64,000 bases of DNA. Origin: Bacillus sp. NP157 (GTDB taxonomy: Bacteria; Pseudomonadota; Gammaproteobacteria; Xanthomonadales; Rhodanobacteraceae). Shown in pieces: positions 35,581 to 44,060 of the stretch. The position numbers and the translations under genes are program-made. Numbering within the stretch: the first letter of the stretch is position 1; each line of letters opens with the position of its first letter. Location: positions 3,596,001 through 3,660,000 of the forward strand of contig CP076546.1 in NCBI GenBank assembly GCA_018889975.1. Direction: 5' to 3'. The notes beneath the pieces were generated by a model that saw only the letters and a list, made by a program, of their open reading frames with translations, was not told the origin of the DNA and ran no database searches.

Positions 35581-36362
35581 GTGCGCCCCTCGCCACCGAG
35601 CGCCTGCGCCTCGCGGTGCGCGACCGGCAGCTGGTCCAGAGCCTGGACCTGCGCGTCGAGCCCGGCCAGGTCTGGTGCGTGCTGGGGCCCAACGGCGCCG
35701 GCAAGTCCACCCTGCTGCGCACGCTGGCCGGCCTGCGCGATGCGGACGGCGGCCGCGTACTGCTGCAGGGGCGCGACGTCGCCGATTGGAAACCGATCGA
35801 CCTGGCCCGCCAGCGCGGCTTCCTGCCGCAATCGGTCGTCGATGCGTTCAGCCTCTCGGTGCTCGAAGCGGTCGTGGCGGCGCGGCACCCACGCCTGCCG
35901 TTCTGGGCCTGGGGCGACGCCTCGATGGAGGCCGTGCGCGATGCGCTGGCCCGCTTCGAGCTGGATGAACTCGCCGAGCGCGACATCACCACGCTTTCCG
36001 GTGGCGAGCGCCAGCGGGTCAACATCGCGGCACTGTTCGCCCAGGACGTCGACGTGATGCTGCTCGACGAACCGCTGTCGTCGCTGGACCTGCACCACCA
36101 GATGAAGACGCTGCACGAGCTCGTACTCGCGGCGCGTGCGGGGCGCTCGATCGTCTTCACCGTGCACGACATCAACCTCGCCATGCAGCATGCGACGCAT
36201 GCGGTGCTGCTCGACGGCCACGGCAGCGCGCTGGCCGGCCCGAAGGATGCCGTGGTCACCAGCGAGCACCTCTCGGCCGCGTTCCACCACCCCATCCACG
36301 GCACGACCATCGACGGCGAGATTTTCTTCCGCGCCGAACGCCTCACGGACCGACGCCCATGA
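35577..36362 (+). CDS. ABC transporter ATPase (BtuD/FhuC-like)
   Basis: 261 aa from TTG 35577, which overlaps the stop of the permease gene (TTGA); no ATG or GTG exists in frame before the nucleotide-binding motifs. Walker A GPNGAGKST, Q-loop QSVVDAFSL, signature LSGGERQR and Walker B VMLLDEP are intact, followed by the D-loop SSLDLHHQ and switch HDINLAMQ. It powers the BtuC-type permease. Confidence 0.93.
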   Translation: MSAPLATERLRLAVRDRQLVQSLDLRVEPGQVWCVLGPNGAGKSTLLRTLAGLRDADGGRVLLQGRDVADWKPIDLARQRGFLPQSVVDAFSLSVLEAVVAARHPRLPFWAWGDASMEAVRDALARFELDELAERDITTLSGGERQRVNIAALFAQDVDVMLLDEPLSSLDLHHQMKTLHELVLAARAGRSIVFTVHDINLAMQHATHAVLLDGHGSALAGPKDAVVTSEHLSAAFHHPIHGTTIDGEIFFRAERLTDRRP

Positions 36363-37231
36363 TTCGCCCGCTCGCTTTGCTCTTCGCCCTTGTCATGGTC
36401 GCACCCGCGGCCATGGCCGCCGTCAGCGTCACCGACGATGCGGGCCGCAGCGTCACCCTGCCCGGCCCCGCCCGGCGCATCGTCAGCCTCGCACCGAACA
36501 TCACCGACACGCTCTACGCCGCCGGTGCGGGCAGCCACGTGGTGGGTACCTCGCGCTTCACCGAGCATCCCGAGGCAGCACGCAACGTGCCCGTCGTCGG
36601 CGATGCCACGATGCTGGACCTGGAACGCATCGTCGCGTTGAAGCCGGACCTGATCATGGTCTGGAAAAGCGGAACGCCTGCCGCCCAGGTCGAGAAACTG
36701 GCACGGCTCGGCATCCCGATTTATTACGCCGAGACGACCCGACTCGCGGATATCCCCGCGGCCGTGCGCCGATTCGGCCAGCTCGCCGGCACGGAAGCAG
36801 CGGCGACCACGAATGCCGACGCGTTCACCCATGCGCTGGACGGCCTGCGTCGCACCTACGCGGGGCGCAAGCGCATGAAGGTGTTTTTCCAGATCTGGGA
36901 TCGCCCCCTGATGACCGTCGGGCGCGCGCAGATCATCAGCGACGCCCTGGACACCTGCGGCGGCGACAACCTGTTCGACGACCTGGCCCAGGCGGCACCG
37001 ACCGTGAATCGCGAAGCCGTGCTTTCACGCAACCCGGACGTCGTCATGACGGCAGGCGGCGAAGGCGATTCGCTTGCCGCGTGGAAGACCACGAGCGCCC
37101 TGCCCGCGGCCGCGCACGGTAACGTTTTCGTCGTCGACGCACCGACGCTCGCCCTGCCTTCCCCCTCGATCCTGCCCAGCGTCCGTGCCCTGTGCGTCGC
37201 ACTGGACGAGGCCCGCCAACGCGTTCACTGA
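36359..37231 (+). CDS. Cobalamin/iron-complex ABC substrate-binding protein (BtuF-like)
   Basis: 290 aa starting inside the previous stop (ATGA). Signal peptide LLFALVMVAPAAMAA. The class III binding-protein fold shows VTDDAGRSVTLPGPARRIVSLAPNITD, LKPDLIMVWKSGT and the long linker helix after about residue 135. The wording of the first strand (PARRIVSLAPNITD, LYAAGAG) is closer to BtuF than to ferrichrome-binding FhuD. No TonB-dependent B12 receptor or B12 riboswitch is visible nearby, so substrate assignment is tentative. Confidence 0.85.
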   Translation: MIRPLALLFALVMVAPAAMAAVSVTDDAGRSVTLPGPARRIVSLAPNITDTLYAAGAGSHVVGTSRFTEHPEAARNVPVVGDATMLDLERIVALKPDLIMVWKSGTPAAQVEKLARLGIPIYYAETTRLADIPAAVRRFGQLAGTEAAATTNADAFTHALDGLRRTYAGRKRMKVFFQIWDRPLMTVGRAQIISDALDTCGGDNLFDDLAQAAPTVNREAVLSRNPDVVMTAGGEGDSLAAWKTTSALPAAAHGNVFVVDAPTLALPSPSILPSVRALCVALDEARQRVH

Positions 37232-37317
37232 ACCGCATGCGTTGCCGCGTGCGATGTTGCGAATGTCGTCACGCAAGCCGTGTTTACACTTTGGTCGTCA
37301 CCCCACCGGTGCCCTAG

Positions 37318-39942
37318 ATGACGGATCGTTCCACGCCGCAGACCACCACCGCTCCGTCCTGGCTACAGGGCGGTGGCGAAGTCGGCGCGCTCATACGCGC
37401 GTTCGACTGGGAAAGCACCGACCTGGGTCCGCTCGAACGCTGGCCGCAGAGCCTGCGCACGGCGACCAGCCTGCTGTTGCTGTCGCCGGTGCCGATCGTC
37501 CTGCTCTGGGGCGAGAAGGGCTTCATGATCTACAACGACGCCTACTCGGTGTTCGCCGGTGGCCGCCATCCGCAGCTGCTGGGCTCGGAGGTTCGCAAAG
37601 GCTGGGACGAGATCGCGGACTTCAACGACAACGTCATGCGCGTCGGCCTGGCCGGCGGCACCCTCGCCTACAAGGACCAGCAGCTGACCCTGCAACGCCG
37701 CGGCGTGCCCGAGCCCGTGTGGATGAACCTGGATTATTCGCCGGTGCTGGACGAGAGCGGCCGCCCCGGCGGCGTGATCGCCATCGTGGTCGAGACCACA
37801 GAGCGCGTCCGCGCCGAGGCGAGCGTGCGTGAAAGCGAAGGCCGTTTCCGCGCACTGGTGAACGCGACATCGGACATCGTCTATCGCATGGATCCCACGT
37901 GGTCGCGCATGGAACAACTCGCCGGGCGCGGCTTCATCGCGGACACCACCTCGCCTTCCGTGGACTGGCTCGCGGAATACGTACCGCCGACGGATCGGGA
38001 GCGCGTGCGCGAAGCCATCGACGACGCGGTGAGCGCCAAAGGCGTGTTCGAACTGGAACATCGCGTCATCCAGGTCGATGGCTCGACCGGCTGGGTGCAA
38101 TCGCGCGCCGTGCCGGTGCTGGATGAGCACGGCGAACTGATCGAGTGGTTCGGCGCCGCGGCCAACATCAGCGTCCGCAAGTCGGCCGAACACTCGCTGC
38201 GCGAGAACGAAGCCCGCCTGCGTTTCCTGGATGCGCTGAATGAGCAGACGGCGAAGCAAGCGAGCGCCGACGAGATCCTCTCGACCACCACGCGCATGGT
38301 CGGTGAATTCCTCGGTGTCGCCATCTGCGCGTATGCCGACATGGACGACGACGAAGACGGCTTCACCATCCGTGGTGACTGGACGCTGCCTGGCTATGCC
38401 AGCATCGTCGGCAGGTACCAGCTGCGCGACTTCGGTGAGCTGGCCGTCGAACGACTTCGCGACGGCAAGCCGCTGATCATCGAAGACAACCGGGTGGAGC
38501 TCACGGCCGATGCGTCGGCGACGTTCCAGGCGATGGGTATCACCGCGACCATTTGCGTACCGATGGTCAAGGGCCAGCGGCTTACGGCCCTGATGGCGAT
38601 CCATGATGGCGCACCGCGCCAGTGGCAGCTGCGCGAGCTCATGCTGATCGGCGAAGTGATGGAACGTTCCTGGGCGCATATCGCGCGCCTGCGCGCCGAG
38701 GCAGCCGTGCGCGAAAGCGAACGCCGCTTCCGCGAGGAACTGGAGCAGAAAGTCGTCGAGCGCACCGCCGCGCTCGAACGTAGCGAGGCCAACATCCGCA
38801 AGACAGAGCAGGCACTGATGCAGGTGCAGAAGATGGAGGCGCTGGGCAACCTCACCGGTGGCATCGCGCATGACTTCAATAACCTGCTGATGGCGATCCA
38901 GGGCAGCCTGGAACTGCTGCGTGAACGGCTTCCACAGGATTCGCTGCTACTACGCCTCGTCGACAACGCGCGCACGGGTGCGGATCGCGGCAGTGCGCTG
39001 ACCCGGCGCATGCTGGCTTTCGCGCGGCGCCAGGAACTCCGCTCCGACCGCATCGACCTGCGCATGCTGGTCGATGGCATGACCGAATTGCTCGAGCGCT
39101 CGCTCGGCCCTACGGTGACGGTGACGACACGGTTCGCCGACGACCTGCCCGCCGTGGAGGCGGACACCAATCAGCTCGAAGTCGCGCTGCTGAACCTCGC
39201 CGTGAATGCGCGCGATGCGATGGACGGCGTCGGCGCCATCGTGATCAGCACGAGCGTGGCCCACGTCATCGATCGCAACGCGAAGCTGGTGATGGGGGAA
39301 TACGTGCTGCTATCCCTCGAAGACTCGGGCAGCGGCATGGATGACGCGACGCTCAAGCGCGCGACCGAGCCGTTCTTCACCACCAAGGGCGTCGGCAAGG
39401 GCACCGGCCTGGGTCTGTCGATGGTGCATGGCCTCGCCGAGCAGCTGGGTGGCGAACTCGTGCTGCGCAGCATGCCGGATCGCGGCACCACTGCGGAAAT
39501 ATGGTTGCCTGCCGCGGCAGCGATGCCGGCCAGCCGGCCCGAACCCGTCCGCGAGCCCGCGTCGACGCCCGACTGCCGCAACGCCCGTAGCCTCCGCATC
39601 ATGACGGTGGACGACGACGACCTCGTCCGCGATACCACGGTGGAAATGCTCGAAGACCTCGGCCATGCCGTGGTCGCCGCGCGCTCCGGCGCCGAAGCCC
39701 TGCGCATGCTGGAAAACCACGCCGTCGACCTGGTCGTGACCGACCACGCGATGCCGCTGATGACTGGCGCACAGCTGGCGATGCAGCTGCGCGAGCGCTG
39801 GCCCACGCTGCCCGTGATCATGGCCACCGGATACGCCGAGCTCGCGCCGGGCGTGCAGCTGGACCTGCCGCGGCTGGCGAAACCTTACTCCCAGGCCTCT
39901 CTCGCCGACGCGATCGCACGCGCCCTGCCCTGCGACGGCTGA
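37318..39942 (+). CDS. Hybrid sensor histidine kinase (PAS-PAS-GAF-HisKA-HATPase-REC)
   Basis: 874 aa, cytoplasmic (no membrane helix). Two PAS domains (about residues 45-165 and 180-285), a GAF domain (about 315-455), a short coiled coil, then the HisKA helix with the phospho-acceptor H518 in GGIAHDFNNLLMAI. N-box LNLAVNARDAMD and G-boxes EDSGSGMD and GKGTGLGLSMVHG are intact. The C-terminal receiver has DDDD and the acceptor D809 in VTDHAMP. The HDFNN box belongs to the HWE-neighbouring HPK4 class used in soluble sensors. PAS and GAF domains point to a cytoplasmic redox, light or small-molecule signal. No response-regulator gene is adjacent. Confidence 0.92.
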   Translation: MTDRSTPQTTTAPSWLQGGGEVGALIRAFDWESTDLGPLERWPQSLRTATSLLLLSPVPIVLLWGEKGFMIYNDAYSVFAGGRHPQLLGSEVRKGWDEIADFNDNVMRVGLAGGTLAYKDQQLTLQRRGVPEPVWMNLDYSPVLDESGRPGGVIAIVVETTERVRAEASVRESEGRFRALVNATSDIVYRMDPTWSRMEQLAGRGFIADTTSPSVDWLAEYVPPTDRERVREAIDDAVSAKGVFELEHRVIQVDGSTGWVQSRAVPVLDEHGELIEWFGAAANISVRKSAEHSLRENEARLRFLDALNEQTAKQASADEILSTTTRMVGEFLGVAICAYADMDDDEDGFTIRGDWTLPGYASIVGRYQLRDFGELAVERLRDGKPLIIEDNRVELTADASATFQAMGITATICVPMVKGQRLTALMAIHDGAPRQWQLRELMLIGEVMERSWAHIARLRAEAAVRESERRFREELEQKVVERTAALERSEANIRKTEQALMQVQKMEALGNLTGGIAHDFNNLLMAIQGSLELLRERLPQDSLLLRLVDNARTGADRGSALTRRMLAFARRQELRSDRIDLRMLVDGMTELLERSLGPTVTVTTRFADDLPAVEADTNQLEVALLNLAVNARDAMDGVGAIVISTSVAHVIDRNAKLVMGEYVLLSLEDSGSGMDDATLKRATEPFFTTKGVGKGTGLGLSMVHGLAEQLGGELVLRSMPDRGTTAEIWLPAAAAMPASRPEPVREPASTPDCRNARSLRIMTVDDDDLVRDTTVEMLEDLGHAVVAARSGAEALRMLENHAVDLVVTDHAMPLMTGAQLAMQLRERWPTLPVIMATGYAELAPGVQLDLPRLAKPYSQASLADAIARALPCDG

Positions 39943-39945
39943 CCC

Positions 39946-40791
39946 TCAGGCCTTCGCGACGATCAGCCAGGCGGGCGCCCAGGCGTAGTCGTGCAACAAC
40001 GATGCGGAAGCGACGCGGTAGCCGGCCAGCGCAAGCTCGTCCTGCCACGCGGCGATCGGCTGTTCCCAGTTCGATGGCGTCGAGGCATTCAACTGGCCAA
40101 GCAACATCGGCGCAAGGAACCCGCCCGCCACCAGCGGCGCAGCGTCGCCATACTCCCGCGCAATCCTTTCGTAGCGCTGCGCCAGCGAGGCAAAGCGCTC
40201 GCGCGCATCGTTGAACACCGGCACGTCGAATTCCACGATCGCCAGGCGCGTCGCGTGGCGACGCAGCCTGCGCAGCGCATCCAGCCGCTCACCCGGCGGA
40301 ATCGACTGCAAGGCAAACGTCGACTGCACCAGGTCCCAGCGACGCTCCGGCGCCAGCTGCGCAAGGAACGCCTGCAAGGTCAGCTGCCAAGCCTTGCCCG
40401 CCGGCAGCCGCGGACGCAACGCATCCAGCAACGGCCCCGACGGCTCCACGACGTCGACTGTATTCGGCACGCGACGCGCCTGGCCCAACGCCGGCAACAG
40501 CGCCAGGCCATCGCCCGCCCCGACATCCAGCACGCAACGCGTCCCCAGCTGGTCATACAACCGCGCCAGCGCCGCGCTCACCGCGGCATACAACGACGGA
40601 TTACCACCCGCGCGAATGAACAGCTCGAACGCCCGTGGCGCATCGTAAGCACCCTGCTCCTCATCCAACGCGACAAGCCGCACCAGCGCCGCCGCCATCC
40701 CCGACCCCTCACCCGCCGCCCGCTCCAGCCAGGGCACGGCATTACCCCGTTCGGCTAGGAGACGCAGGGCATGGGCCAGGGTGTCGGTCAT
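39946..40791 (-). CDS. Class I SAM-dependent methyltransferase-fold protein
   Basis: 281 aa, no signal. Motif I is CVLDVGAGDGLALLPAL at about residues 90-106, followed by VDVVEPSGPLLDAL (motif II) and DLVQSTFALQSIPP (motif IV), fitting a class I methyltransferase. The N-terminal 70 residues form a helical domain. Substrate unknown. It converges on the histidine kinase gene with only three bases between the stops. Confidence 0.8.
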   Translation of the reverse strand: MTDTLAHALRLLAERGNAVPWLERAAGEGSGMAAALVRLVALDEEQGAYDAPRAFELFIRAGGNPSLYAAVSAALARLYDQLGTRCVLDVGAGDGLALLPALGQARRVPNTVDVVEPSGPLLDALRPRLPAGKAWQLTLQAFLAQLAPERRWDLVQSTFALQSIPPGERLDALRRLRRHATRLAIVEFDVPVFNDARERFASLAQRYERIAREYGDAAPLVAGGFLAPMLLGQLNASTPSNWEQPIAAWQDELALAGYRVASASLLHDYAWAPAWLIVAKA

Positions 40792-40993
40792 GCCCCCATT
40801 CTAGGGAGAGCCACCGTGCCACGCACCCCGGGACGCCATGCTGGCGCCAGCACTGCCCATAGCCGCCGCAATCCGGGTCGCGTGTCCGTTACCGATGTCG
40901 CCGCGCGGCGCCGTCACCTGGTCGCGACCAAGCCCGGGCAAGGGACGGCCGTTGCGTGTGCTGTCGATAAGGCGACCAAGACACGTACCGTCG

Positions 40994-41016
40994 GTCGCGC
41001 GCAGGCGCGCTCCTAC
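40994..41016 (-). repeat. REP sequence copy 1 (GTAG-headed)
   Basis: On the minus strand reads GTAGGAGCGCGCCTGCGCGC followed by GA, with an internal hairpin of GCGCGC arms. The GTAG head and form match the REP elements mobilised by RAYT-type transposases in Pseudomonas and Stenotrophomonas. Confidence 0.75.
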
Positions 41017-41066
41017 AAGAGCCGCCGCTGCGCCAGGCGGTCCAACCCAGCTTGCGGGAACGTGGA

Positions 41067-41315
41067 GGAAGAGCCCTCGGCGCCTACCCTCGAGGCGAGT
41101 TCGTGGCGGCGAGGGGGCCGGGCGGAAGAAGCCCGAAGGGGGCCGGCCACGATGGCCGGCCGTTCTTGCCGAGGCAGGATGCCGAGTCAAGAACCTCCGC
41201 CCGGCACCCGGTGCGCGGCCGTAGGCCCATAGATAAACGGGCTGCGGAGCAGCCCCTCCTTCTCGCACGCCAGAACGCTGTCTGAGCAGCGAGGGTAGGC
41301 GCCGAGGGCTCTTCC
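41067..41315. repeat. 249-base element bounded by 26-base perfect inverted repeats, with nested hairpins
   Basis: Left arm 41067-41092 is the exact reverse complement of the right arm 41290-41315 (26 of 26). Inside lie ten-base arms GCCGGGCGGA (41117-41126) / TCCGCCCGGC (41196-41205), a tight hairpin GGCCGGCCA-CGA-TGGCCGGCC (41141-41161), and GTTCTTG (41162-41168) / CAAGAAC (41188-41194). There is no coding potential. It could be a MITE-like insertion, a compound REP cluster, or a structured RNA. Confidence 0.7.
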
Positions 41316-41366
41316 CGCGACCACGTACGAACGCCGCGCGGAGATTGGATTTGACGGCACATCCAA

Positions 41367-41388
41367 TCGCGCGCAGGCGCGCTCCTAC
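41367..41388 (-). repeat. REP sequence copy 2 (GTAG-headed)
   Basis: Same 22-base core and orientation as the copy at 40994-41016, 13 bases past the stop codon of the LtaS-type sulfatase gene. As the first hairpin met after that gene it may act in transcription termination or mRNA end protection. Confidence 0.75.
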
Positions 41389-41401
41389 GGGGACGGTCGC
41401 C

Positions 41402-43330
41402 TCAGGGCTTCGGGGCGAGGCGGTAGCGCTGGTGGCTGTAGGCCCAGCTTGGCCACAGCGCGTGGGCCAGCACCACCTTCTCCAGCTGCGGATCCACCGC
41501 CTCCGGATCCAGCTTCTCGCCATCCACCGTGTAGTGGTATTGCGTAGGCTCCTGGTTCGGCCGCAACACCATCAGCGTGTCACCCTTCAGGTAACCGTAG
41601 TTATCCCCGTACTGCATGATCGCGCGATCCGGATAACGCTGGGTCAGGTCGGCACCGACCATCGGATGCTCGCTGCTGATGCCGATCAGCGACAGCAGGG
41701 TCGGCGCAAGGTCGACCTGGCTGACGATGTGCTCGTCCTTCTTCACCGGCACGCCGGCACCGAGGATCAGCGCCGGAATGTGGAAGTGGCGCACCGGCAC
41801 CAGGCTCGCGCCGAACACGCGCGCATCGTGGTCGGCCACGATGAGGAACACGGTGTGGTTCCAGTACGGCGAGGTCTTCGCCTTGGCGAAGAACTGGCCG
41901 ATCGACCAGTCGGCGTAACGCACGGCATTGGCATTGCTCGCCGCTTCGCCCTCGGCCTTGATCCGGCCGGCCGGGTATTCCCACGGCGTGTGGTTGGACA
42001 CCGAGAACGCCACGGTCAGCGTGGGCTTGTCGCCGTCGTCCAGCAGCCGCTGGTGCAGCTCCTTGAACATGTCCTCGTCCGACGCGCCCCACGAACCGAC
42101 GAAGCCCGGCTTGGTCTCGAAGTTGGCGCTGTCGACCACTTCGTTGAAGCCATTGCCGAAGAAGAACGAGCGCATGTTGTCGAAGTGCGCTTCGCCGCCG
42201 TAAACGAAGCGGGTGTGATAACCGAACGTGTCGAGCAGGGCGCCCAGCGTGAAGAAGTCGCGCTGGCTGCGCGGCAGCTTCAGCACGGCTTCCGCCGGGG
42301 TCGGCAGGAATCCGGTGGTGACCGCCTCGAGGCCACGCGCGCTACGCGTACCCGTCGCATAAGTGCGTTCCAGCCACCAGCCCTCGTTCGACAGCTTGTC
42401 CAGCTCGGGCGTGTAACCGGCACCGCCGAGGCTGCCGACGAACTGCGCGCCGAGGCTTTCCTCGAGGATGATCACCAGGTTCAGCGGCTTGTCGCCCTGC
42501 CGCGTGGCGACCTGCCTGTGCAACGACGGATAGTCCGCGTTGAGCGGTGCACCGCTGAAGCCCGCCGTTTCGCGGACGATGCCATTCATCTCGTCGTCGG
42601 CCATCTTGCCGTACACCGCCGACGCCGAACGCTCGTTGCCCAGCGCCAGCGCGGCGTTGAGCACGTTGTAGAGCGAGTTCAGCGGCAGCGTGTTGACCAT
42701 CGCATCGTTGGTGAAGGCCACCTGCGAGGCGTTGAGCGGGCGATGCTGCAAGGTGCCGCGGCCGGCCAGGAACAGCACGCAGAACACCAGCACCGTCGCG
42801 ACCGGGCGCATCCAGCCGCGCACGGCGCGGGCATCGGGGCGACGGGTGGGCAGCAGGCGGAAGCCCAGCCAGCCCAGCAGGATGAACACCACCAGGCCGA
42901 TGCCCACCGACAGCTTGTAGCCCTGCCACAGCATCGAGGCGACTTCGTGCGGACTGGTCAGGTATTCGAAGTACAGGCGGTTCGGCCGGGTGTCGTACTC
43001 GACGATGAACTGCGGGGTCGAGACCTCCAGCAGCACGTAGAGCAACCACCACAGGCGCAGCCACCAGGCCGCGATCCGCGTCGGCCACGCGCGGTGGCCC
43101 AGCCACGGCGAGAGCAGCGCCGGCCAGGCCACGACCATGGCGAGCAGGGACAGGTCGATGCGCCAGCCGCCCAGCAGCACGGGCCACAGGCCGCCGGCAT
43201 CATGGACGCGGCTCCACTGCCAGCCAGACAGCGCCAGGCGGGAGACGGTGAGGAAGACGAGGACGGCGACGATGAAACGCCAGGTAAGCTTGCGCACTTG
43301 GTTGGTCCGGGCTGGGCGCGGCACGGCCAC
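41402..43330 (-). CDS. LtaS-type membrane sulfatase/phosphoglycerol transferase family protein
   Basis: 642 aa from GTG 43330. Five N-terminal membrane helices (about residues 15-190) lead to an outer alkaline-phosphatase-fold domain. NLVIILEESLGAQF carries the metal-binding E, TYATGTRSARGLEAV the catalytic threonine, and VADHDARVFG with VPVRHFHIPALILG the C-terminal metal ligands. This architecture matches LtaS and the proteobacterial OpgB/Cvn-like enzymes that add phosphoglycerol or phosphoethanolamine groups to envelope glycans. Gram-negative hosts use such enzymes for osmoregulated glucans or lipid A. It diverges from the YrbL-like gene. Confidence 0.87.
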   Translation of the reverse strand: MAVPRPARTNQVRKLTWRFIVAVLVFLTVSRLALSGWQWSRVHDAGGLWPVLLGGWRIDLSLLAMVVAWPALLSPWLGHRAWPTRIAAWWLRLWWLLYVLLEVSTPQFIVEYDTRPNRLYFEYLTSPHEVASMLWQGYKLSVGIGLVVFILLGWLGFRLLPTRRPDARAVRGWMRPVATVLVFCVLFLAGRGTLQHRPLNASQVAFTNDAMVNTLPLNSLYNVLNAALALGNERSASAVYGKMADDEMNGIVRETAGFSGAPLNADYPSLHRQVATRQGDKPLNLVIILEESLGAQFVGSLGGAGYTPELDKLSNEGWWLERTYATGTRSARGLEAVTTGFLPTPAEAVLKLPRSQRDFFTLGALLDTFGYHTRFVYGGEAHFDNMRSFFFGNGFNEVVDSANFETKPGFVGSWGASDEDMFKELHQRLLDDGDKPTLTVAFSVSNHTPWEYPAGRIKAEGEAASNANAVRYADWSIGQFFAKAKTSPYWNHTVFLIVADHDARVFGASLVPVRHFHIPALILGAGVPVKKDEHIVSQVDLAPTLLSLIGISSEHPMVGADLTQRYPDRAIMQYGDNYGYLKGDTLMVLRPNQEPTQYHYTVDGEKLDPEAVDPQLEKVVLAHALWPSWAYSHQRYRLAPKP

Positions 43331-43420
43331 GCAGTGACGGGCATGTTACAGCTGGCTCACTTTACACTGTGCGCCCTGGCCGCATCTTACGGCGGCCTTT
43401 CAGGTTAGCGAGGATCCACG

Positions 43421-44041
43421 ATGTTCAGACTGGCTGATGCCACGCCGATCGCCACCGGCCATGTCCGCGAGGTGTACCAGCACCCGGATGACGAAACCCT
43501 GCTGGTCAAGGTCATCGCCAGCGCCTCCATCGAAGAGCGCTGGAACAAGGCCCCGTGGTACCGGCGCACGGCGCGCAGCGGCCCGTACAAGGATTTCGTG
43601 CGCGAGTTCCGCGAGTACGTCACCAGCATCTACACCGGCGGCTACGCCACCTCCCCGATCGCGCGGGTGGTCGGCCTGGAGATGACCGACATCGGCCTGG
43701 GCCAGGTGGTGGAGAAGGTCCGCACCGCCGACGGCCGGCTCGCCCCTACCCTGCACGACTGGGTCAAGGCCGAGGGTTTCACCGAACGCACCCGCGCCGA
43801 GCTCGAAGCGTTCCATGCCCGCCTGCTCAGCCACAACACCATCGCCGCCGACCTGCATGCATGGAACGTGGTGTACGGCGAAGATTCCCGCGGTGGGCAG
43901 CGTCTGGTGATGATCGACGGCTTCGGCGAAAAGAACATCATCCCGCACTGCTCGATGAACCGCGCGCACAACGCCTCGCGCACGAACAAGAAATACCAGC
44001 GCATGCTGAAGCGGACGATCGCCGAAGCCCCGCAGCGCTAG
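43421..44041 (+). CDS. yrbL: YrbL-like (PhoP regulatory network) protein
   Basis: 206 aa, cytoplasmic, GAGGATCC just before the ATG. The opening GHVREVYQHPDDETLLVKVI and the block YGGYATSPIARVVGLE (here YTGGYATSPIARVVG) with ADLHAWNVVYGED match the PF10707 YrbL family. These are small kinase-like folds seen next to envelope and LPS-modification genes; the DLHxxN element resembles a protein-kinase catalytic loop, though activity is unproven. It stands between the LtaS-type gene and an ArnT-like glycosyltransferase, a setting that fits envelope modification. Confidence 0.85.
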   Translation: MFRLADATPIATGHVREVYQHPDDETLLVKVIASASIEERWNKAPWYRRTARSGPYKDFVREFREYVTSIYTGGYATSPIARVVGLEMTDIGLGQVVEKVRTADGRLAPTLHDWVKAEGFTERTRAELEAFHARLLSHNTIAADLHAWNVVYGEDSRGGQRLVMIDGFGEKNIIPHCSMNRAHNASRTNKKYQRMLKRTIAEAPQR

Positions 44042-44060
44042 GCTTCGCGCGAGGCGGGCG

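Larger units (their letters stand above)
40792..41401. other. Repeat-rich non-coding stretch
   Basis: 610 bases with no gene that I can support; open frames here lack ribosome sites and have the composition of antisense or random GC-rich sequence. It holds two REP copies, an element bounded by 26-base perfect inverted repeats with three nested hairpins inside, and a short inverted repeat ATTGGAT/ATCCAAT (41344-41350 / 41361-41367). Confidence 0.7.

Noticed and set aside
41345-43408. 687-codon plus-strand frame opposite the LtaS-type gene
   Set aside because: Composition (R, H, V, Q rich with no motifs) is that of an antisense frame; the minus-strand product has clear family motifs.
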